From Phyto melanocephala (lineage: Eukaryota; Arthropoda; Insecta; Diptera; Rhinophoridae), in assembly GCA_941918925.1 (NCBI GenBank), contig OW799235.1, positions 38,400,701 to 38,464,700 on the forward strand: a stretch of 64,000 nucleotides of DNA. The letters are read 5' to 3'. The notes below the pieces were generated by a model. It saw only the letters and a list, made by a program, of their open reading frames with translations, did no database searches and was not told the origin of the DNA. The translations under genes and the position numbers were made by a program. Each line of letters starts with the position of its first letter. Position 1 is the stretch's first letter. Shown in pieces: positions 57,952 to 64,000 of the stretch.

Positions 57952-58448
57952 TGTTACTTTTATATGATTTATAAACGCTGCTTTATTTCCTTTAAATTAT
58001 TTTGTATTGCAAATAATAACACTTGAAATTTATTACAAAAGTAAGGGCACTTAATTTAAACACACTCAGTTATTTTTTTACAGTACTTTATTTATATCAC
58101 TTACTTTAAAAACCTTGTTAGACTCACTTTTATATGCTCTTAAAAGGATCTACTGTTATACTGATCATGTCAGCTGTATATATAGTAACATGGTGGCGTT
58201 CTGTAACATTCCACAAAGTAGCGGGCCGTTACATTTATATTAAAATGTTGTTAAGTTATATGCAGGAAAAATAAATTAGCCCTAAAGTATGCTGCACATA
58301 ATAATACACCTCGGCTGTATATTACTTAACATGTTAGTCGACCCAAAGGAAATGTTAAAGGTACATAAACGACTGTAAATAAAACAACTGTAACTTAAAC
58401 TACTTTAATATAATTAATAAAATTAACATTAAATTGAAATCTGTAACA
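57952..58448 (-). repeat. 5' LTR of the minus-strand gypsy element, with PBS
   Basis: Begins TGTTACAGATTTCAATTTAA and ends AGTAACA on the minus strand, so TGTTA and TAACA are the terminal inverted repeats. Immediately after it, ACTGGTGTCAGAGTG (about 57951-57937) starts with the TGG expected of a primer-binding site complementary to a tRNA CCA end. A shared block also occurs in the lone LTR at 45593. Confidence 0.75.
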
Positions 58449-58528
58449 TTATAATTTTGTTACGCTTAATAGACAAAAACCCCTTTTAATATAAATATTT
58501 TTAAAAATTTCAATATTGGTAATTTTAG

Positions 58529-58866
58529 ATGTTGATGGTAATGGCTTTTGGGATGAAATTGAAGTTAAAGCTTTGTTTACCAAAGAGTTAGACAAAGTAT
58601 ACAAGTCAGGACTACCAGAAGACGACATGCGAGAACGCGCTGAAGAAATGGAGCGTATGCGTGAGCATGTTTTTCAAGAAACCGATACCAACCGAGATGG
58701 CTTAATTAGTTTCCAAGAATTTTTGGAACAAACAAAACGTGACGAATATAATAAAGATCCAGAATGGCAAACCATAGACGAACAACAGCAATATACACAC
58801 GATGAATATTTAGAATTTGAACGTAAAAGAAAGGAGGAAATTGATCGAATGATTGCACAAGGATTG
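58529..58866 (+). CDS. NUCB1: Nucleobindin (NUCB1), coding exon 3 with two EF-hands
   Basis: Spliced at AG 58528; the last base of exon 2 (G) plus AT makes Asp242. It encodes residues 242-354 and ends at 58866 before GTAAGT in phase 0. EF-hand loop 1 is DVDGNGFWDEIE (242-253) and loop 2 is DTNRDGLISFQE (294-305). Both have acidic ligands at positions 1, 3, 5 or near equivalents and a closing Glu, so both should bind calcium. The stretch between them (EDDMRERAEEMERMREHV) is the acidic helix typical of nucleobindins. The exon ends in EEIDRMIAQGL, and the C-terminal leucine-zipper part is expected in later exons beyond the window. I found none up to 64000. Confidence 0.9.
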
Positions 58867-58898
58867 GTAAGTTAAATTATAATTATCTAATTTTAGGT

Positions 58899-58905
58899 AT
58901 ATACA

Positions 58906-58936
<31 letters not shown>

Positions 58937-59085
58937 GTACATATGTACATACATACATACATATGTACATACATACATACATACATACATACATACATAC
59001 ATACATACATACATACATACATACATACATACATACATACATACATACATACATACATACTTACATACATATGTACATACATACA
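58899..59085. repeat. (CATA)n microsatellite
   Basis: Long ATAC/CATA tetranucleotide run, interrupted by a few CATATGTA units, starting 33 bases after NUCB1 exon 3. Open frames on both strands are artefacts. Confidence 0.95.
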
Positions 59086-59087
59086 TA

Positions 59088-59390
59088 TCTATATATATAA
59101 AAGTGAAACTCTGTGTGTGTGTGTGTTAGCTATAGACTCCGAAACTGTAAAACCGATCGGACTCAAGTTGGCAAGTTGTTTTACACATACCAGGGAGTGT
59201 TTATGGGTGGAAAAAAGTGGGCGGGGCCACGCCCATAAAAATTAGTTATCAGTTTTAGCTACTTGCACTTGATCGATTTTTCTGAAACTTTGCACACATA
59301 TCGAGCTGTCATGACTAAATAATTTTGTGATAAGAAAAGTGGGCGGGGCCACGCCCCTAAAAAAGTTTTAATTTTGAGGTACTTGCACTG
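59088..59390 (+). mobile_element. Helitron 5' fragment
   Basis: Starts TCTATATATATAAAAGTGAA after an A, as in the complete Helitron at 12528, and follows it through the (GT)n run and two GTGGGCGGGGCCACGCCC units. It stops in mid-unit at ACTTGCACTG near 59390, where family A sequence begins without a gap. Confidence 0.85.
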
Positions 59391-60564
59391 GACTTGACAC
59401 GCCTACTATAACGCCCACTTTTCACGTTATCTATCGTTAATGAAATTTAAAAGCTCATAAAACCGCTAAAATTAGAGGTATGATGATCAAATTTGCTACG
59501 TATATCCCCCTAGGCAATTTCATTACTGTGCCAGAAAATTAAGGTGCCACGCCCACTTATACGCCCATCTCCCATATAACGTTTTATCTAAAATTCATAT
59601 AATTTCTCTATTAATAACGATTTTGGAATAACAAAGGGCTATATTGAAACACCTAAGTTGTACTCATTCGAAAAAACAACTTTGACACGCCTACTATAAC
59701 CCCCACTTTTCACGTTATCTACCGTTAATGAAATTTAAAAGCTCATAAAACCGCCAAAATCAGAGGTATGATGATCAAATTTGCTACGTATTTCCTTCTA
59801 ATCAATGTAATTGTTGTGCCAAAAAGTTAAGGTGACACTCCCACTTTAACGCCTACCTCCCATATAATTATTATTTATTTTTATAATGATAATATTTGTA
59901 TGGTTCAATTATGTATTTAACAAAATATCGACCAAATGGCCCCCCATCCTTGGCGCAACTCCTCTATCTGATGGTCCAAATTTTCAATGACAATGTTGAA
60001 GCTCAATTGTTAGGCATGATGATGAGTCGAGGTTGACAACTCTTTTGCCACACTATCGCAAACAACAGCAATAGTTACCATTCAACGAACTAAGAAGGCA
60101 TTCACAGATTTTCTAACACTTTATACAGACCTGTTTTGTCAGAAATTTAAATATTTTTTACAATTCTCCCGATTGTGGACGAATTTGAACGATTATGTTC
60201 ATCAAAAGAATTACGAAGTGCACAAAATGCATTTTGATTTGAACGCCCATTTTTATAAAAAAAACTGAATAACTTTAAAGCGTTGATCATTTGCGTATCT
60301 TTCCACGGATCAAATTGAGTAAGTTTGATATTGAAAAATGTCAAATGAAATGCAGAAAACAAATTTAAAGACTAGGTGTAGTTCACCTTCAACATGGGCC
60401 CTAAAAATTTAACCACCCTCTACAAAGAAAGTGATACATATTTTATTATAAAGAGATTATTCCATCATTATTAACAAAAAAATAAATATTGTGCTTTAAA
60501 TATACACAAAATTGGTGGTGGGTATAAAAGATTCGGCACAGCCGAATATAGTGCTCTTACTTGT
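59391..60564 (+). mobile_element. Family A Helentron-like element, 3' part
   Basis: Begins within an internal unit (ACTTGACACGCCTACTATAA), continues through about two more units and the ATGGTCCAAATTTTCAATGA block, and ends with hairpin ATTCGGCACAGCCGAAT and GTGCTCTTACTTGTT. The 5' end is missing, replaced by the Helitron fragment. Confidence 0.8.
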
Positions 60565-60569
60565 TTATT

Positions 60570-61180
60570 TTTCTTTCGTTATTGGTCATATTTAGGAAAA
60601 TAATCCAATATTTTATTATATTTTTGATCTTCTTTTAGGTATAAGGTTATTTTTTTAGGAATTTAATTCACTAAATACTGGAGTTATTGATACAATTAAT
60701 ACTTTAATTAAAAATTTTGTTATGTTTTTAAAATTGTTTTTAATTAATTGAAAAATATTTAGATTTTTTTTAATTATACTTAGTATTATTTTGATAATTT
60801 GAGCAAAATCTTTTTTTTTTTTTGATAAAAGTATTAACTAGCATGTTCTGCAGTCAACACATTCGACCGTAATCTGGTTGTAAATGTGACTATAAATTAA
60901 ACAAAAGTTTTCTTTTTAATATCTAACTTAAATTTTACAATGTTCTTCCTTAAAAATAATTTTAATTATCCAGCCTTTCAAACTCAACTTTATGCTAACT
61001 CAGTATATAATTCGTATTGCTAAAAAAAAATATAAAGAATAAATCAGTCTGTAGTAAATTTTACGAAATTTCAATAATTACATATATAATTATAACAATT
61101 AATAGACGACAGGTAAACATATTTTTTTTTTCTAATTCACACAAATTGTTTATTGCGCGTGTTAAACATAATTATCGTTG
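60570..61180 (-). repeat. Possible 3' LTR of a retroelement
   Basis: On the minus strand, the purine tract AGGGGCGGAGGAAT (61195-61182) precedes about 600 bp of AT-rich non-coding DNA, the position where a 3' LTR would begin. I found no matching second copy in the window, so the LTR call is an inference. Confidence 0.3.
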
Positions 61181-61239
61181 AATTCCTCCGCCCCTAAATG
61201 CGATTGCCTTCGAGCACCTTAAAAATAGGGAAAGTCATG

Positions 61240-61470
61240 TAACCTTGTTGTTGATGTTGAAATTACCTTTACATCCTTTTCCACTGGTAAGGCAGCTGTC
61301 GGATTCAGGACCAATATTGTTGATACTTCTTTTTTAGCTTTTTTAAAAGCCCAAATTATTAAGTTCAATGTGGCTAAGAAGGCGGTGGCAAATGTAATGT
61401 TGGATATCCATGTTTCTTTAATTATTCTGTGGATTGCTTTTACGTTGCTTATATGTAATTCTTGTTGCTT
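61240..61470 (-). pseudogene. Retroelement membrane-anchor (env-like) C-terminal fragment
   Basis: On the minus strand a frame contains NVKAIHRIIKETWISNITFA followed by the hydrophobic TAFLATLNLIIWAF and a basic KKAKK stop-transfer. That is the layout of a C-terminal membrane anchor. It sits just before the purine tract at 61195, where some insect retroelements carry an env-like gene. The N-terminal part is not recognisable. Confidence 0.4.
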
Positions 61471-62138
61471 ATGTGCAAAAGGTTAATTAATTTTCTTCTT
61501 TTGGTGCTTCTTGAATTATAGCTGGGATCGGTAATAAGCTACCCCTGTGGAAATGACTGGGTCGGCAGAGTTTTCATAAGATCGAATGCTATAACTGCAT
61601 ATTCTTCCTTGTTAAATGGCTTAGGACATTATCGCCTCCAAATTTTGTTGAACTTTGCATAGAGGAAACCCAGTTTTCAGCAGGTAGTATAACCTAGTGT
61701 TATACTATGCAATAGGGAGTGTTTTAGTATTTATTTCAAAAGGTTTCAGTTACATCAGCATAGTCAGTCTGATTTTTTTGAATATGAGGGTTAGGCCGTT
61801 TTGGCGCTGAGCGCCTCATATTTAAATCTTATTTAATAATAGTTTTTTAAACAGATTTCAGATTTATAATAGAATCCTTTTTTATAAAAGCCTTTTTTGA
61901 CCTACTTGTGCAATCCAATTGCAAGAATTAAAAAAACTATATTTTTAATTTTTTTATTTGTATCCGAAATTCAATTTTTATCGCTATTAAATTCCACTTT
62001 ATCTGGTGATGATCAACTTAAAAACTGTTTATATTTTTTAACGTATATATCGAAATTATATTTATTTGATATACTTACATTGCTATCATTTGACTAATAA
62101 TGGATTTACAAGCCTCAAGTTTGTTGTGTGCGAAAGTA

Positions 62139-62410
62139 TCATTCTTTTGGTGATTTTGGTAGTACAAATCTGGCCTTTATTATTAGCTTTTTTTCCTGAG
62201 GAAACCATTTGAGACCCAATGTCTTATTGTATGCTGTGTCATTCACTTTTACAATTTCCTTCCTTTCCGATGCTGGTATACCAATTAAAATTCTTTCGCT
62301 ATTTGTCGCAAACTTCCAAAGCGAAAAAAACCATCTTAACAATTCGACAACTTGTTGGCTTGATTTCAATCACTTTGTCGACACTAAATCCGACTTACGT
62401 TTACAATTTT
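62139..62410 (-). pseudogene. BEL/Pao-like pol fragment
   Basis: From 62369 the minus strand reads VVELLRWFFSLWKFATNSER and IPASERKEIV, then NDTAYNKTLGLKWFPQEKKL. This resembles the segment after the reverse transcriptase of BEL/Pao elements (xLxKWxSN...IP...KTLGLxW). It continues weakly upstream to about 62410 (STKSVIEIK). The surrounding 61.5-63.0 kb is probably the rest of the decayed element, without further clear motifs. Confidence 0.55.
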
Positions 62411-63021
62411 TAAATATCGAAATTAGAGTAAGTAATACTCCTGTGTCTTTATTGCATCGGTCGTATAGAAGATATCCTATAATCCTTCTCTTCTGATGAA
62501 ATTATGAGTTTGGTCCAAACATGTAATGGTACCAACATTTTTTTCAAATTTTTGACACGATCTACTTCTTGATTTTCTTCCATTATTTAAAAAATTTCTT
62601 TTACTTTTTCTTGAAGATCAAAGCTGCTATATTTTCAAATTCTAACGAATTTGTGGTGATTGTTGAAAATTGTTTAAACATATCCAGATTACTACTGACA
62701 CTTATTTGTGATATCTGATTTTTATTTAAAACATCACATACTTTGTCAGCAAGATTAAATCGATCATTTAGATTCTCCAAGTTTGCCTCCTATTTTTGAA
62801 CCTGTTCCTGCAATATTAAACATTTCTATGTAAAATTCGGTCACCAATTTGCCAATCAGAAAATGCCTGTTTAACTCTTTACACTATGGGAAAATAGCAG
62901 GTGTTTTTTTTTAAATGTCTAGTACATTAACTTCAACTTTTTAAGGAAGGGCCGAAGGGAAACATTTATGATCTATGATGACATCAAAATTTCGTCACAG
63001 CCACATGCGTATGTGGCTTTT

Positions 63022-64000
63022 TATACCCGCCACCAAAAAAATGGTGGGGGTATATTCATTTTGTCATTCCGTTTGTAACACATCGAAATATCCATTTTAG
63101 ACCCCATAAAGTATATATATTCTGAATCAGGGTTTGATTTGATGACGATCTAGCTATGTCCGTCCGTCTGTCCGTCTGTTTAAAGCACGATAGAGGTCGC
63201 ACCGAAAAAGGTAGGGGGCTCAAATTTTGCCAGAATCTTTCTTATAGACAAGGTTTGTTTGGTATTGCAAATGGGGTAAATCGGATTATTAGGAAGAGAG
63301 TTATAGCTCGAAAAGCAAGAGTAGGTCGAAAAAACAGTGTCCTTCGAACATCGAATAAAATGGAATTGTGTCTAAACGCATTAACGTAGACTCATGAAAC
63401 TTCGAATATATATTTCCTGAGTAAAAACAATTTCTTTCCCCAAAAATTATCTAGATCTATGCATTAGGAGAGGAGTTATCGATCAAAATGTACGAAAATT
63501 TATACCGCACAGTGTATTTTTCGGTATATTTAAAAACAAAAACGTCATAAAAGCAACAAAAATGGATGTACGACTCTTTTTCACACTTTGCTTTTTGGTG
63601 AAACGCTTTTTTGTAACGGAAAATCAATGTGCCACGCCCACTTTTACGCCCACCTCCCATATAACGTTTTACCTAAAATTCATATAATTTCTCTATTAAT
63701 AAAGATTTTGGAATAATAAAGAGCTATATTGAAACACTTAAGTTGTACTCATTCGCAAAAACAACTTTGACACGCCTACTATAACGCCCACTTTTCACGT
63801 TATCTACCGTTAATGAAATTTAAAAGCTCATAAAACCAACAAAATTAGAGGTATGATGATAAAATTTGCTACATATATCCTTCTAATCTATGTAATTGTT
63901 GTGCCAAAAAGTTTAGGTGACACGCCCACTTAAACACCTACCTCCCATATAACGGGTTATCTTAAATTCATGTAGTTTCTCTACTGACAAAGTTTTTGGG
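63022..64000 (+). mobile_element. Family A Helentron-like element, cut by window edge
   Basis: Starts TATACCCGCCACCAAAAAAA and runs through GTCCGTCCGTCTGTCCGTCT at about 63158, then into internal units with CCACGCCCACTTTTACGCCC. Highly similar to the inner copy at 8644. The 3' end is beyond the window. Confidence 0.85.

Larger units (their letters stand above)
55200..58448 (-). mobile_element. Ty3/gypsy retrotransposon, 5' part (LTR-gag-pro-RT)
   Basis: On the minus strand the order is LTR (58448-57952), primer-binding site, gag, protease, and part of reverse transcriptase, which breaks off near 55207. Stops and frameshifts are frequent. The 3' half and 3' LTR are absent. It faces the plus-strand gypsy remains at 51.6-54.0 kb and is a different element by sequence. 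Confidence 0.75.
49518..58528 (+). other. NUCB1: NUCB1 intron 2, about 9.0 kb
   Basis: Donor GTAAGA at 49518, acceptor AATTTTAG ending at 58528, phase 1. The intron holds family A and B elements and two decayed gypsy retrotransposons, one on each strand. 51060-51600 and 54000-55190 hold nothing that I can name. Confidence 0.8.

Noticed and set aside
58810..59245. Open frames of YVCM/THTY-type repeats
   Set aside because: Translations of the CATA microsatellite and Helitron start.
61897..62496. Plus-strand frames at 61897-62097 and 62209-62496
   Set aside because: The second is antisense to the BEL/Pao-like segment; the first is low-complexity hydrophobic sequence.

Overview
The window is AT-rich nuclear DNA of a fly, most probably a calyptrate or other higher dipteran such as a blow fly or house fly relative. 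The evidence is short introns with GT/AG sites in compact conserved genes, insect-type non-LTR and LTR retrotransposons, and very abundant dispersed elements carrying the TA-rich plus GTCC/GTCT signature known from dipteran mini-me/DINE-1-like repeats. The species is not identifiable from sequence alone. I recognise three host genes: mRpL39 (minus strand, 16.3-17.7 kb), the proteasome subunit gene Prosbeta2 (plus, 26.3-27.3 kb), and the first three coding exons of a nucleobindin gene, NUCB1 (plus, 29.3 kb to beyond the window). A fourth, unnamed minus-strand gene is suggested by one 57-nt terminal exon at 11.6 kb.

Layout. 0-3.6 kb: a minus-strand Jockey-like LINE interrupted by a PIF/Harbinger transposon with a TAT target duplication. 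3.9-6.2 kb: a Harbinger-type MITE, then a foldback element with hAT-like ends and an 8-bp target duplication, whose arms are 39-bp tandem repeats. 6.7-11.3 kb: a Helentron-like element (called family A here) with a second, oppositely oriented copy inserted in it. 11.5-16 kb: the orphan exon, a complete non-autonomous Helitron, TE fragments and a 94-nt hairpin. 16-29 kb: mRpL39 and Prosbeta2, separated by MITEs, a LINE and further Helentron-like elements (family B).

29.3-64 kb is nearly all NUCB1. Exons 1 to 3 are separated by introns of about 19.5 kb and 9.0 kb. These introns hold two copies of a palindromic hairpin MITE, a TIR element, a region with repeated TAACGTCCGTAACG motifs, Tc1/mariner and mariner-like relics, and a run of family B elements, one of them split by a family A element. 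They also hold a lone LTR and two decayed Ty3/gypsy elements lying in opposite orientation. After exon 3 come a CATA microsatellite, a Helitron/family A chimera, a BEL/Pao-like relic and a last family A copy cut by the window edge.

The three named genes are housekeeping functions (mitochondrial translation, protein degradation, secretory-pathway calcium binding) with no sign of a shared pathway. The biology of the window is mostly its mobile DNA: several clean nested insertions give a relative age order, and the long NUCB1 introns act as the main landing zone. Element class assignments rest on termini, target duplications and protein motifs read by eye.
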